Below, in pieces: positions 41,593 to 50,300 of a DNA stretch of 64,000 nt. The translations under genes were made by a program, and so were the position numbers. The notes below the pieces were generated by a model. The model was given only the letters and a program-made list of their open reading frames with translations, searched no databases and was not told where the DNA came from. Positions within the stretch are counted from its first letter, which is position 1. Every line of letters begins with the position of its first letter. Source of the DNA: Nocardioides mangrovi (GTDB lineage Bacteria > Actinomycetota > Actinomycetes > Propionibacteriales > Nocardioidaceae); NCBI RefSeq assembly GCF_020073815.1, contig NZ_JAIQZJ010000007.1:124001-188000 (forward strand), in the 5' to 3' direction.

Positions 41593-43427
41593 CGCTCTTC
41601 CCGACGGCGTACGACGACCCCGCAGACCTCGCCGACATCGAGGCCGTGCCGCTGGCGGAACGGGGGCTGCCGGCGACGACGTACGACGTGCTGGCGCGGG
41701 CCGCCGAGCTCTGGCCGGACCGGACCGCGCTGGTGGTGCTGCCGGACGCCGAGCGCTGGGAGGAGCCGGTTCGTCGTACCTACGGAGAGCTGCTCGCCGA
41801 CGTCCACCGGGTCGCGAATCTCCTTCGCAGCAAGGGGATTCGACGCACCGACGCCGTCGCGCTGCTCGCGCCCAACTGCGACCAGCTGGTCACCGCGACG
41901 CTCGCCGCCGAGCTCGCCGGGATCGCCGCGCCGATCAACGCCGCGCTCTCCGCGGAGCACGTCCGGCACCTGCTCGACCTGTCCGGCGCCCGGGTGCTCG
42001 TGGCGGCCGGGCCCGACCTCGACGCCACGATCTGGGCACACGCCCAGGAGCTGCTCGCCGCCGGCGCCGTGGAGACCGTCCTCCGGCTGGACCCGACCGG
42101 CGCTCCGTCACCCGACGGGCTCACCGCGGCCGCCGCGGCCTGCCCGGCCGACCGCTTCGAGGGGGAGCGGCCGGTCGCGGACGACATCGCCTCGCTCTTC
42201 CACACCGGCGGCACCACCGGGGCGCCCAAGCTCGCCGCGCACACCCATCACAACGAGGTCGTCGACGCGTGGTCGGTGGCGGCCAACTCCGCGCTCGCCG
42301 AGGACGCCGCGATCTTCGCGGCGCTGCCGCTCTTCCACGTCAACGCCCTCGTCGTGACCCTGCTCGCGCCGATGTTCCACGGCCAGCACGGCGTGTGGGC
42401 CGGCCCGCTCGGCTATCGGGACCCCGCGCTCTACGGCTGCTTCTGGCGGCTCGTCGAGCGCTACGGCGTGACGGCGATGAGCGCGGTGCCGACCGTGTAC
42501 GCCGTCCTCACCATGGTGCCGGTGGACGCGGACATCAGCGGCCTGCGCTTCGCGGTCGTCGGTGCGTCGATGCTGCCGCCCGGCGTACGCCGGGGCTTCG
42601 AGGAGCACACCGGTGTCCCGCTGGTCGAGGGCTACGGGCTGACCGAGGCGACGTGTGCGAGCGCCCGCAGCTTCGCCGGTCACCCGCGACCGGGCGCCGT
42701 CGGGCAGCGCTTCCCCTACCAGCAGATGAAGGCGGTGCGGGTGGCCGACGACGGCGCCTGGGTCGACCTGCCGGCCGGCTCGGTCGGCACCGTCGCGATC
42801 CACGGGCCGGCGGTCTTCCCGGGCTACATCACCGGCCGGGCGGACGACGGCACCTTCGTGCTCGACGGCCTCGGCAAGCTGCGCGACGGGTGGCTCGACA
42901 CCGGCGACCTCGGCTTCGTCGACGGCGACGGCTTCCTGCACCTGACCGGTCGGGCCAAGGACCTCATCATCCGCGGCGGACACAACATCGACCCGGCGCT
43001 CGTGGAGGACGCGCTGCTCGCGCACCCCGCCGTGACCGGCGCCAACGCCGTCGGCATGCCGGACCGGCACTCGGGGGAGGTCCCGGTCGCCTACGTCACG
43101 GTCTCCGCCGACGTCGCCGAGGACGACCTGCTGGCCTGGGCGCGCGAGCACGTCACCGAGTCCGCCGCCGCGCCGCGGGCCGTGCACGTGGTCGACGCGC
43201 TGCCGCTGACGAGCGTCGGCAAGCCCTTCAAGCTGCCGCTCCGTGCCGACGCCGCGCGGCGCGCGGTCGCCGAGGCCCTCGACGGCCTGGCGGGCGTCGC
43301 GGACGTGCGGGCCGAGGTGGTCGACGGCGGGGTCGTGGTGACCGTTGCCGCCGACGCCGGTGCCGACGAGGCCGCGGTCGCTGCCGCGCTGGACGCCTTC
43401 GCGCTGACCTGGCGGGTCGAGCGATGA
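41589..43427 (+). CDS. Acyl-CoA synthetase / AMP-dependent ligase
   Basis: 612 residues from GTG 41589 (overlaps the FAH stop). The phosphate-binding loop is FHTGGTTGAPKLAAH (~204-218). VEGYGLTEAT, DGWLDTGDLGFVDGDGFLHLTGRAKDLIIRGGHNIDP and the catalytic Lys in TSVGKPFKLPLR are all present. It activates a carboxylic acid as CoA thioester through an acyl-AMP. The C-terminal ~50 residues after the ligase fold (VADVRAEVVDGGVVVTVAADAG...) are an extra short alpha/beta segment. The substrate is probably an aryl-alkanoate or an acid released by ring cleavage. Confidence 0.9.
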   Translation: MTLFPTAYDDPADLADIEAVPLAERGLPATTYDVLARAAELWPDRTALVVLPDAERWEEPVRRTYGELLADVHRVANLLRSKGIRRTDAVALLAPNCDQLVTATLAAELAGIAAPINAALSAEHVRHLLDLSGARVLVAAGPDLDATIWAHAQELLAAGAVETVLRLDPTGAPSPDGLTAAAAACPADRFEGERPVADDIASLFHTGGTTGAPKLAAHTHHNEVVDAWSVAANSALAEDAAIFAALPLFHVNALVVTLLAPMFHGQHGVWAGPLGYRDPALYGCFWRLVERYGVTAMSAVPTVYAVLTMVPVDADISGLRFAVVGASMLPPGVRRGFEEHTGVPLVEGYGLTEATCASARSFAGHPRPGAVGQRFPYQQMKAVRVADDGAWVDLPAGSVGTVAIHGPAVFPGYITGRADDGTFVLDGLGKLRDGWLDTGDLGFVDGDGFLHLTGRAKDLIIRGGHNIDPALVEDALLAHPAVTGANAVGMPDRHSGEVPVAYVTVSADVAEDDLLAWAREHVTESAAAPRAVHVVDALPLTSVGKPFKLPLRADAARRAVAEALDGLAGVADVRAEVVDGGVVVTVAADAGADEAAVAAALDAFALTWRVER

Positions 43428-44965
43428 CTCCCGTCGTCATCGTCGGGTCGGGGCCGACCGGCGTCACCGCGGCCGCGCTGCTCGCGCGGTACGGCGTCCC
43501 CTCGGTCGTCCTCGACCGCTGGCCCGACGTCTACCCGCAACCGCGGGCCGTGCACCTCGACGACGAGGTGCACCGCATCCTCGGCCGGCTCGGCCTGGCC
43601 GAGGAGTTCGCCGCGATCTCGCGTCCCGCCCTCGGCCTGCGCCTCCTCGACCCCGGGCACCGGGTGCTCGCGGAGTTCCGCCGGGACAAGCCGGTGGGGG
43701 TGCACGGCTACCCGCAGGCGAACATGTTCGACCAGCCCGACCTGGAGCGGCTGCTGCGCAAGCACCTGGCCTCCCTCGACCTGGTCACCTTCCGCGGCGA
43801 CGTCGAGGTCGAGGCGGTCGAGCAGGTCGCGTGGGACCGGGTCCGGGTCCGCTTCACCGACCGCCGCACGGGAGAGCGCGAGACGATCGACGCGGCGTAC
43901 GTGCTCGGCGCCGACGGCGCCAACAGCGTCGTCCGCGCGTCCATCGGCGCCGCCATGGTCGACCTGGGCTTCGAGCAGCGCTGGCTGGTCGTCGACGTCG
44001 AGACCGTGCGCGACCTCGACGCCTGGGAGGGCGTGCACCAGGTCTGCGACACCCACCGCGCCGCCACGTTCATGCGGATCGGCGCGGACCGCTACCGCTG
44101 GGAGTTCCAGCTCCTCGACGGTGAGACCACCGACGACTTCGACCGGCTCGAGCGCCTCGCGCCGCTGCTGGCGCCCTGGACCGGCTCGGCCGGCACCGCC
44201 GGCCTGGAGCTGCGCCGGGTCGCGTCGTACACCTTCCGTGCGCAGGTCGCGGACCGCTGGCGCGACCGCCGGGTCCTGCTCCTCGGCGACGCCGCCCACC
44301 TGACGCCGCCGTTCATCGGCCAGGGCATGGGAGCCGGGATGCGCGACGCCCACAACCTGGCGTGGAAGCTCGCCGGCGTCCTCGCGGGCGACCTCGAGGA
44401 GTCCTGGCTCGCGACGTACGAGGCGGAGCGCGCCCCCCACGCCCGGACGATGATCGGCGTCGCGGTCTGGATGGGCCGCGCGATGACCGCGGGCGGCCGG
44501 CTCGGCGACCTGGCCCGCAACGTCGCGGCCCCGCGGGTCGCTCGCCTGCCCGGCCTGCGCGAGCAGATCGTCGACGGCGCCACCCCGCCGCTGCGGGTCC
44601 GCGGCCGCCGGCCGGCCGGCCGGCTCCTGCCCAACCTGGAGGTGCCGGGCGGCAGCCGGTACGACGCGACGCCGGCCGCCGGCCGCTTCGCCCTGGTGAC
44701 CTCGGGCGCGCTCGACCAGTACCACCGCGCGCTCGTCGAGCACCGCGGCGGCCACGTCGTCGACACCGCCCCGGGGGACCCGCTCCGCGACTGGCTGGAG
44801 AGCCAGCGGGTGCGGGCCGCGCTGGTCCGCCCCGACGCCACCGTCCAGGCCGCCGGTCCGAGCGCCGCCGCGCTCGCCGAGCTCCTGCCGACCTTCCACC
44901 CGACCGACCGCACCACCGACCGCACCACCGACCGCACCAGCCAGGGAGAACACGCATGGAGATGA
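43424..44965 (+). CDS. FAD-dependent aromatic hydroxylase (MhpA-like)
   Basis: 513 residues from ATG 43424 (overlaps the ligase stop). The Rossmann motif VVIVGSGPTGVTAAALLARYG is at the N-terminus. YPQPRAVHLDDEV, the DG motif VLGADGANSVVR and the GD motif LLLGDAAHLTPPFIGQGMG follow, the set seen in 3-(3-hydroxyphenyl)propionate hydroxylase and related phenol hydroxylases. It should add the second hydroxyl that makes the catechol for the extradiol dioxygenase. The C-terminus ends in a TDRT triple repeat. Confidence 0.92.
   Translation: MTPVVIVGSGPTGVTAAALLARYGVPSVVLDRWPDVYPQPRAVHLDDEVHRILGRLGLAEEFAAISRPALGLRLLDPGHRVLAEFRRDKPVGVHGYPQANMFDQPDLERLLRKHLASLDLVTFRGDVEVEAVEQVAWDRVRVRFTDRRTGERETIDAAYVLGADGANSVVRASIGAAMVDLGFEQRWLVVDVETVRDLDAWEGVHQVCDTHRAATFMRIGADRYRWEFQLLDGETTDDFDRLERLAPLLAPWTGSAGTAGLELRRVASYTFRAQVADRWRDRRVLLLGDAAHLTPPFIGQGMGAGMRDAHNLAWKLAGVLAGDLEESWLATYEAERAPHARTMIGVAVWMGRAMTAGGRLGDLARNVAAPRVARLPGLREQIVDGATPPLRVRGRRPAGRLLPNLEVPGGSRYDATPAAGRFALVTSGALDQYHRALVEHRGGHVVDTAPGDPLRDWLESQRVRAALVRPDATVQAAGPSAAALAELLPTFHPTDRTTDRTTDRTSQGEHAWR
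44903..44938 (+). repeat. Triple 12-bp tandem repeat
   Basis: ACCGACCGCACC three times in a row, encoding TDRT x3 at the C-terminus of the FAD hydroxylase, just before the ribosome site of the next gene. Confidence 0.9.
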
Positions 44966-46065
44966 ACCGCCGCCAGGTCCTGGGCACCGCCGCCGCAGGA
45001 GCCGGAGCCGCCGTGGCCGCGACCGGCCTCGCGGCCGGGCCCGCGCAGGCCGCCACCGTCGCCCGTTCCGTGCCGAGGACCGGCATGCACGTGGTGCTGC
45101 TCGGCACCGCCGGCGGCCCGCCGCCGGTCGCCGGCCGGCTCGGCATCTCCACCGCGATCGTCGTCGACGGCCGCGTCTACCTGGTCGACCTGGGCCACGG
45201 CGCCTACGACCAGTTCTTCAACGCCGGGCTCCAGGCCTCCGACCTGCGCGGCGTCTTCGTCACCCACCTGCACTCCGACCACATCGCCGACCTCTTCACC
45301 CTGCCCTGGCTGCGCTTCGGCGGCGGGTCGACGCTCGGCCCGGCCATGATGCGGCCGCTCAAGATCTGGGGTCCGGGTCGCCCGGGTGCGCTCCCGAAGG
45401 TGCGCGAGGGCGGTACCGATGCCGTCGTGCACCCGAGCGACCCGACCCCGGGCACCAAGGGCTTCATCGACGGCGCCATCGCCGCGGCGGCGTACGACAT
45501 CAACATCCGGATGCGCGACCAGGGCTGGCCCGACATCCGCACGATGATCAAGGTCAAGGAGATCGAGCTGCCCAAGAAGGTCAAGGCCAAGCCGCACGGC
45601 CCGGTCGCGCCGGCGATGGAGCCCTTCCAGGTGATGAAGGACGGCTACGTGACCGTCACGGCGACCCTGGTGAAGCACCCGCCGGTCTTCCCGTCCTTCG
45701 GCTTCCGCTTCGACTCGCAGTACGGCTCGGTCGCCATCAGCGGCGACACCGCGGCGATCCCCAACGTCGTGACCCTCGCCCGGGACACCGACCTCCTCCT
45801 GCACGAGGTCATCGACCTGGCGCTCGTGAAGTCCGCGGGCGGCGTCGACGACACCCAGTACGGCCACCTCGCCGAGAGCCACACGGATGCGACCGAGGTC
45901 GGGGGGATCGCGCAGGCCGCCGGCGCGAAGAAGCTCGTGCTCCACCACCTGTCGCCGGGCACCAACCTGGTCCCGGACTCCAACTGGCAGACCAAGGCGC
46001 AGCAGGGGTACGACGGCGAGGTCGTCGTCGGCCACGACCTCACGGTGCTCACGGTCGGGGAGTGA
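44956..46065 (+). CDS. Tat-exported metallo-beta-lactamase-fold hydrolase
   Basis: 369 residues from ATG 44956 (GGGAG 7 nt upstream). A twin-arginine signal (MNRRQVLGTAAAGAGAAVAATGLAAG, cleavage near AQA) precedes the MBL domain. Zinc motif H104-L-H106-S-D108-H109 (VTHLHSDHIADL), then AISGDTA and LHHLSPG. It is related to the RNase Z/arylsulfatase-like branch of the superfamily. Export sets it apart from the cytosolic MBL protein at 36.5 kb. It may release the aromatic substrate from a precursor outside the cell (inference from operon membership). Confidence 0.87.
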   Translation: MEMNRRQVLGTAAAGAGAAVAATGLAAGPAQAATVARSVPRTGMHVVLLGTAGGPPPVAGRLGISTAIVVDGRVYLVDLGHGAYDQFFNAGLQASDLRGVFVTHLHSDHIADLFTLPWLRFGGGSTLGPAMMRPLKIWGPGRPGALPKVREGGTDAVVHPSDPTPGTKGFIDGAIAAAAYDINIRMRDQGWPDIRTMIKVKEIELPKKVKAKPHGPVAPAMEPFQVMKDGYVTVTATLVKHPPVFPSFGFRFDSQYGSVAISGDTAAIPNVVTLARDTDLLLHEVIDLALVKSAGGVDDTQYGHLAESHTDATEVGGIAQAAGAKKLVLHHLSPGTNLVPDSNWQTKAQQGYDGEVVVGHDLTVLTVGE

Positions 46066-46982
46066 GCGCGCGCAACCTCACCCTGCGCCCCAGGATGCGT
46101 CGGGCGGTCCCGCTGACACTGGCGGCGCTCGGCGCCTTCCTCGCGACCGCCGGGGTGATCGCGCTGACCTGGGTGCCCGGGCAGGTCGAGCGGACGCCGC
46201 TCGACACCGACAAGGCGACGCTCCTCTCCGGGTCCGCCAGCGTGCTGGGGGCCGACGGAGAGCTCCACGAGGGCCCCGTCCTGGCCTTCAGCCACCACGC
46301 CGTCGATGCGGCCCGCTCCGACCACGACGTCGCCGTCTGGTCCACCTCGCTGTGCCTGGTGCGCGACGAGGACGGGATCGACGGCTGCGTGGACGCCGAC
46401 GACCCCGACGCCCGCCTGATCAACGTCGACGAGCGGCTCTTCGTCACCGACCGGGTGACGGCCGAGGCCGTGTCCGACGACGGCTACCTGCCGGCGGGCA
46501 CCCCCCAGCCGAGCGGACTCCAGAACAAGTGGCCCTTCCACGCCGAGAAGCGGACCTACCCGGTGTGGGACGACATCGTGGGCGCCGCCGTCGAGGCGAC
46601 GTACCAGGGCGTGCAGGAGGTCGACGGTCTCGAGGTGTACGAGTACTCCTACGCATCGAGCGTCGGACCGGTGGTCCTCGTCGGGGACATCGAGGGCACC
46701 TACGACGCGACGTACACCTTCGACGTCGAGCCCACGACCGGGGTGATCGTCGACCAGGTGGTCCACCAGGAGCGGATCGCCCACGGGATCGACCCGATCC
46801 TGGTCCTCGACCTCCGGCTGACCGACGACCAGGTGCGGGCCAACGTCGAGGAGGCCCGGAAGAGCCTCGCGACGCTGCAGCTGCTCGAGGTCGTGGTGCC
46901 GGCGGTCGGGCTCGGGGCGGGGGTGCCGCTGCTGCTGGTCGGCCTCACGCTCCTGGCGCTGTCGCCTCGCACGCGGCGCTGA
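46062..46982 (+). CDS. DUF3068 / PorA-family membrane protein
   Basis: 306 residues from GTG 46062, overlapping the preceding stop. One TM helix near the N-terminus (~15-38), a ~230-residue extracytoplasmic domain and one C-terminal TM helix (~272-300: LLEVVVPAVGLGAGVPLLLVGLTLLAL). LPAGTPQPSGLQNKWPFHAEKRTYPVWDD and VEPTTGVIVD match the DUF3068 pattern. The function is not established; an envelope or uptake role is suggested by some family annotations. As last gene of the catabolic operon it may help substrate entry. Confidence 0.8.
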   Translation: MSARNLTLRPRMRRAVPLTLAALGAFLATAGVIALTWVPGQVERTPLDTDKATLLSGSASVLGADGELHEGPVLAFSHHAVDAARSDHDVAVWSTSLCLVRDEDGIDGCVDADDPDARLINVDERLFVTDRVTAEAVSDDGYLPAGTPQPSGLQNKWPFHAEKRTYPVWDDIVGAAVEATYQGVQEVDGLEVYEYSYASSVGPVVLVGDIEGTYDATYTFDVEPTTGVIVDQVVHQERIAHGIDPILVLDLRLTDDQVRANVEEARKSLATLQLLEVVVPAVGLGAGVPLLLVGLTLLALSPRTRR

Positions 46983-47190
46983 CCTCGACCACGTCGACGA
47001 CGCGGGTCAGCTTCGCGGCGACGCGGTCGACCTGCCAGTCGTCGCCCTCGACGTCCACGACCACGTGGGCGCGCCCGTCGGGGACGGTGCGGTAGCTGAA
47101 GCCGCTGACGTCGTGCGGGCCGAGCAGTGCGGTGAGCCGGCCGAGGAGCGCGTTGCGGTGCACGGCGGTGACGTGCAGCCGGCGGGTCAT
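46945..47190 (-). CDS. Small ACT-domain protein
   Basis: 81 residues that form one beta-alpha-beta-beta-alpha-beta ACT-like unit (RRLHVTAVHRNALLGRLTALL...HVVVDVEGDDWQVDRVAAKLTRVVDVVEV), close in layout to the first ACT domain of acetolactate synthase small subunits. Alone it cannot be catalytic; it may be an amino-acid-sensing regulatory piece. TACGTT lies 6 nt before the ATG. Its 3' end overlaps the DUF3068 gene by 38 nt in convergent orientation. Confidence 0.65.
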   Translation of the reverse strand: MTRRLHVTAVHRNALLGRLTALLGPHDVSGFSYRTVPDGRAHVVVDVEGDDWQVDRVAAKLTRVVDVVEVSAACEATAPGA

Positions 47191-47196
47191 GCCGCC

Positions 47197-47202
47197 AACG
47201 TA
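47197..47202 (-). promoter_or_regulatory. -10 element of the ACT-protein gene (leaderless)
   Basis: TACGTT on the minus strand, 6 nt before ATG 47190. It mirrors the identical element at 47295 on the other strand. Confidence 0.5.
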
Positions 47203-47294
47203 GGGCCGCCGCCCGCCTGCGCCGTGGTCCGCTACGACGAACCGGCACGGCTCATGTCGTCGGATCGGACGAACATCGCGGACGGCGCGGCTCC

Positions 47295-47300
47295 TACGTT
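47295..47300 (+). promoter_or_regulatory. -10 element of the peptide/D-amino acid operon (leaderless)
   Basis: TACGTT, 6 nt before GTG 47307, with no SD. Confidence 0.55.
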
Positions 47301-47306
47301 GCCGTC

Positions 47307-48695
47307 GTGGGCACTCTCAACGACGTACAGGCCTGGGTCGAGGACACCCTCCCCGGGCTCCTGGCGAAGTACGACGTCCCGGGTGCGGCCTGGGCCGTCC
47401 TCAAGGACGGCGACGTCGTCGACGGCGCCGCCGGGCTCCTCAACAAGGGGACCGGCGTCGAGGCGACCGCCGACTCCCTCTTCCAGATCGGCTCGATCAC
47501 CAAGCTGTGGACCGCCACGCTGGTGATGCAGCTGGTCGACGAGGGCCTCGTCGACCTCGACGAGACCGTCCGCACCTACCTGCCGGACTTCCGGGTCCGC
47601 GACGAGAGCGCCGCCGCCTCGATCACGGTGCGGATGCTGCTCACCCACACCGCGGGCTTCGAGGGCGACATCTTCACCGACACCGGCGTCGGCGACGACT
47701 GCGTCGAGAAGTACCTCGGCGTCCTCCACGACGTGCCCCAGCTCTTCCCGCCGGGCGAGCGCTTCTCCTACAACAACGCCGGCTACTGCGTCCTCGGCCG
47801 CCTCGTCGAGGTGCTGCGCGAGAAGTCGTACGACGACTGCCTGCGCGAGCACCTCTTCGCCCCGCTCGGCCTCACCCATGCGGCCGCCGGCCCGTACGAG
47901 GCGATCATGTTCCGGGCCGCGATGGGCCACGTCGAGCTCGAGCCCGGCGCCGGCTACCAGCCCGCCCCAGTCTGGTCGTTCGCCCGGTCGAACGCACCGG
48001 CCGGCTCCCAGCTCTCGATGCGCCCGCGCGACCTGCTCGCCTTCGCCCAGATGCACCTCCGCGACGGACAGGCGGCCGACGGCACCCCGGTGCTCGCGCC
48101 CGGCACCGCCGCCCGGATGCAGGCGAAGGCGGTGGAGCTGCCCTACCTCGGCGTGATGGGCACGTCGTGGGGTCTCGGCTTCGAGCGCTTCGACACGGCC
48201 GACGGGGACATCGTGGGCCACGACGGCAGCACGATCGGCCAGAACGCCTTCCTGCGGATGGTCCCCGAGGCCGGCCTCGCCGTCGCGCTGCTCACCAACG
48301 GCGGCGACGTGCTCTCGCTCTACCACGACCTCTACGACCACGTGCTCGGTGAGCTGAGCGACGCCACCCTCCCGCCGATGCCCGTGCCCCCGGCCGAGCC
48401 GCGGCAGATCGACGCGAGCCGCTACCTGGGCACCTACTCGGCCGAGGTCTTCGACCTGAACGTCACCCAGGACGACGACGGCCGGATCTGGATCGAGACG
48501 GTCCCCAAGGGCCTCTTCGAGGAGCTCGGCGAGCAGCCGGAGCGCAAGGAGCTCGTCCCCTACCGCGACGACAGCCTGATCCCGGCCGAGGCCGAGCGGG
48601 GCATGCACCTCCCGCACGCGTTCCTCGGGGACGACGGGCAGGGTCGCGCCCTCTACCTCCACATCGGTCGCGCCGTCCGGCGTGCCGACAGCTGA
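47307..48695 (+). CDS. Beta-lactamase-fold serine hydrolase (S12-like peptidase/esterase)
   Basis: 462 residues. The catalytic S63-x-x-K66 (IGSITKLWTA) and Y155-N-N (FSYNNAGY) are those of class C beta-lactamases, DD-peptidases and D-aminopeptidases. A C-terminal beta domain (~375-455, YLGTYSAEVFDLNVTQDDDGRIWIE) follows. No signal peptide is present, so it acts in the cytosol, unlike penicillin-binding proteins. It is closely similar to the C-terminal half of the fusion protein at 53971. Together with the importer and D-amino acid enzymes downstream, a D-aminopeptidase role is the best guess. Confidence 0.88.
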   Translation: MGTLNDVQAWVEDTLPGLLAKYDVPGAAWAVLKDGDVVDGAAGLLNKGTGVEATADSLFQIGSITKLWTATLVMQLVDEGLVDLDETVRTYLPDFRVRDESAAASITVRMLLTHTAGFEGDIFTDTGVGDDCVEKYLGVLHDVPQLFPPGERFSYNNAGYCVLGRLVEVLREKSYDDCLREHLFAPLGLTHAAAGPYEAIMFRAAMGHVELEPGAGYQPAPVWSFARSNAPAGSQLSMRPRDLLAFAQMHLRDGQAADGTPVLAPGTAARMQAKAVELPYLGVMGTSWGLGFERFDTADGDIVGHDGSTIGQNAFLRMVPEAGLAVALLTNGGDVLSLYHDLYDHVLGELSDATLPPMPVPPAEPRQIDASRYLGTYSAEVFDLNVTQDDDGRIWIETVPKGLFEELGEQPERKELVPYRDDSLIPAEAERGMHLPHAFLGDDGQGRALYLHIGRAVRRADS

Positions 48696-48739
48696 CCCGC
48701 ACCGCCACCACCGCCACCACCGCCAGACAGGAACCGCCC

Positions 48740-50287
48740 ATGAAGGTCGCCGCCTCCGCTCTCGGTCTCTGCATCACCGCCGCCCTGCTCGCCGCCTGCG
48801 GGGGCAGCAGCGACGGCTCGTCCGGCGGGGGAGGTGACAGCGAGTACGTCAGCGGTGGCACCTTCACCCTCTCGATGGCCGGTGACCCGGGGAAGCTCGA
48901 TCCCCAGTCCTCGGCCAGCACCCAGCTCTTCACCGTCAACCAGATCGCCTACGACAACCTGGTGTCCGTCGACGGCAAGACCGGCGAGATCGAGTCGCAG
49001 CTCGCGACCGACTGGAAGGTGGACGGGACGACCGTCACCCTCACCCTGGGCAGCGGCATCACCTGCTCCGACGGCGCCGACTTCACGGCGACGATGGCCG
49101 CGGACAACATCAACTACGTCGCCGACGTGAAGAACAAGAGCCCCTACCTCGGCACGTTCATCCCGGCGGGCGCGACCGCGAAGGCCGACGACACGGCCGG
49201 CACCGTGACCATCACGCTGGCCTCCCCGGCGCCGTTCGTGCTCAACGGCCTGGCCAGCCTGCCGATGGTCTGCGCCCAGGGCATGGACGACCGGAAGTCC
49301 CTCGCGAACACCACCGACGGCACCGGCCCCTACGAGCTCACCGAGGCCGTGCCCGGTGACCACTACTCCTACCAGATCCGGGACGGCTACACCTGGGGCC
49401 CCGACGGCGCCACCACGGCGACCCAGGGGATGCCCGACACGATCGTGGTGAAGATCGTGCAGAACGAGGGCACCGCCGCGAACCTGCTCCTCTCGGGCGA
49501 CATCAACGCCGTGACCATCCAGGGCCCGGACGCCAAGCGCCTGGACGCCGCCAAGCTCTTCAGCACCAGTACGCCGGCGATGGTGGGCGAGCAGTGGTAC
49601 AACCACAACTCCGGCCACGAGACCAGCGACGCCGCCGTGCGGATGGCGCTGACCCAGGCGATCGACTTCAAGGAGCTCGCCTCGGTCGCGACCGCCGGCG
49701 CGGGCGGTCCGGCCACGACGTTCGCGGCCATCGAGCCGGTCTCCTGCCCGGGTGACTCGATCTCCGGGTCGCTGCCGGCCCAGGACGTCGACGCGGCGAA
49801 GTCGGTCCTCGCCGGCAAGAAGCTGACCTTCCTCTACTCCAGCGCCGCCGGGTCCGCGGTCTCCGCCGCGGCCGAGCTCGCCGTCCAGGAGTGGGAGGCC
49901 GCCGGCGCCACCGTCACGGCCAAGGGCGTCGACGAGACCGCGCTCCAGGGCGCGATCTTCGGCACCGGCGACTGGGACATCGCCTGGGTCCCGCTGAACG
50001 TGAACAGCCCCGACCAGCTGGTGCCGTTCCTCTCCGGCCCCGGCCTCGCCGACGGCGGCACCAACTTCTCGGGGATCGACAACAAGGACTACACCGACGG
50101 GGTCACCCAGGCCAGCTCGATGAACGGCACCGACGGCTGCGACACCTGGCTCGACGCCGAGTCGAAGCTCGTGGCCGCGGCCGACATCGTGCCCTTCGCG
50201 AACAGCGCGGTGAAGACCTACGGCAACGGCGCCGAGTTCGAGTACCCCGGCACGTTCATGCCCACCAGCATCCGGATGACGAAGTAA
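48740..50287 (+). CDS. Oligopeptide-type ABC substrate-binding lipoprotein
   Basis: 515 residues. Signal peptide with lipobox LLAAC (Cys20) and a Gly/Ser-rich linker, then the SBP family 5 fold (GGTFTLSMAGDPGKLDPQ, LATDWKVDGTTVTLTLGSGITCSDG, VRMALTQAIDFKELASVA). ACAGGA lies 7 nt before the ATG. It delivers peptides to the two permeases encoded next. Short ACCGCC repeats occupy the leader at ~48700-48725. Confidence 0.92.
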   Translation: MKVAASALGLCITAALLAACGGSSDGSSGGGGDSEYVSGGTFTLSMAGDPGKLDPQSSASTQLFTVNQIAYDNLVSVDGKTGEIESQLATDWKVDGTTVTLTLGSGITCSDGADFTATMAADNINYVADVKNKSPYLGTFIPAGATAKADDTAGTVTITLASPAPFVLNGLASLPMVCAQGMDDRKSLANTTDGTGPYELTEAVPGDHYSYQIRDGYTWGPDGATTATQGMPDTIVVKIVQNEGTAANLLLSGDINAVTIQGPDAKRLDAAKLFSTSTPAMVGEQWYNHNSGHETSDAAVRMALTQAIDFKELASVATAGAGGPATTFAAIEPVSCPGDSISGSLPAQDVDAAKSVLAGKKLTFLYSSAAGSAVSAAAELAVQEWEAAGATVTAKGVDETALQGAIFGTGDWDIAWVPLNVNSPDQLVPFLSGPGLADGGTNFSGIDNKDYTDGVTQASSMNGTDGCDTWLDAESKLVAAADIVPFANSAVKTYGNGAEFEYPGTFMPTSIRMTK

Positions 50288-50300
50288 GGCACGACGACTG

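Noticed and set aside
48697..48725. ACCGCC-type short repeats before the binding-protein gene as a phase-variation switch
   Set aside because: The repeats are short and imperfect, lie outside the coding frame and leave the ribosome site intact. Not enough for a switch.
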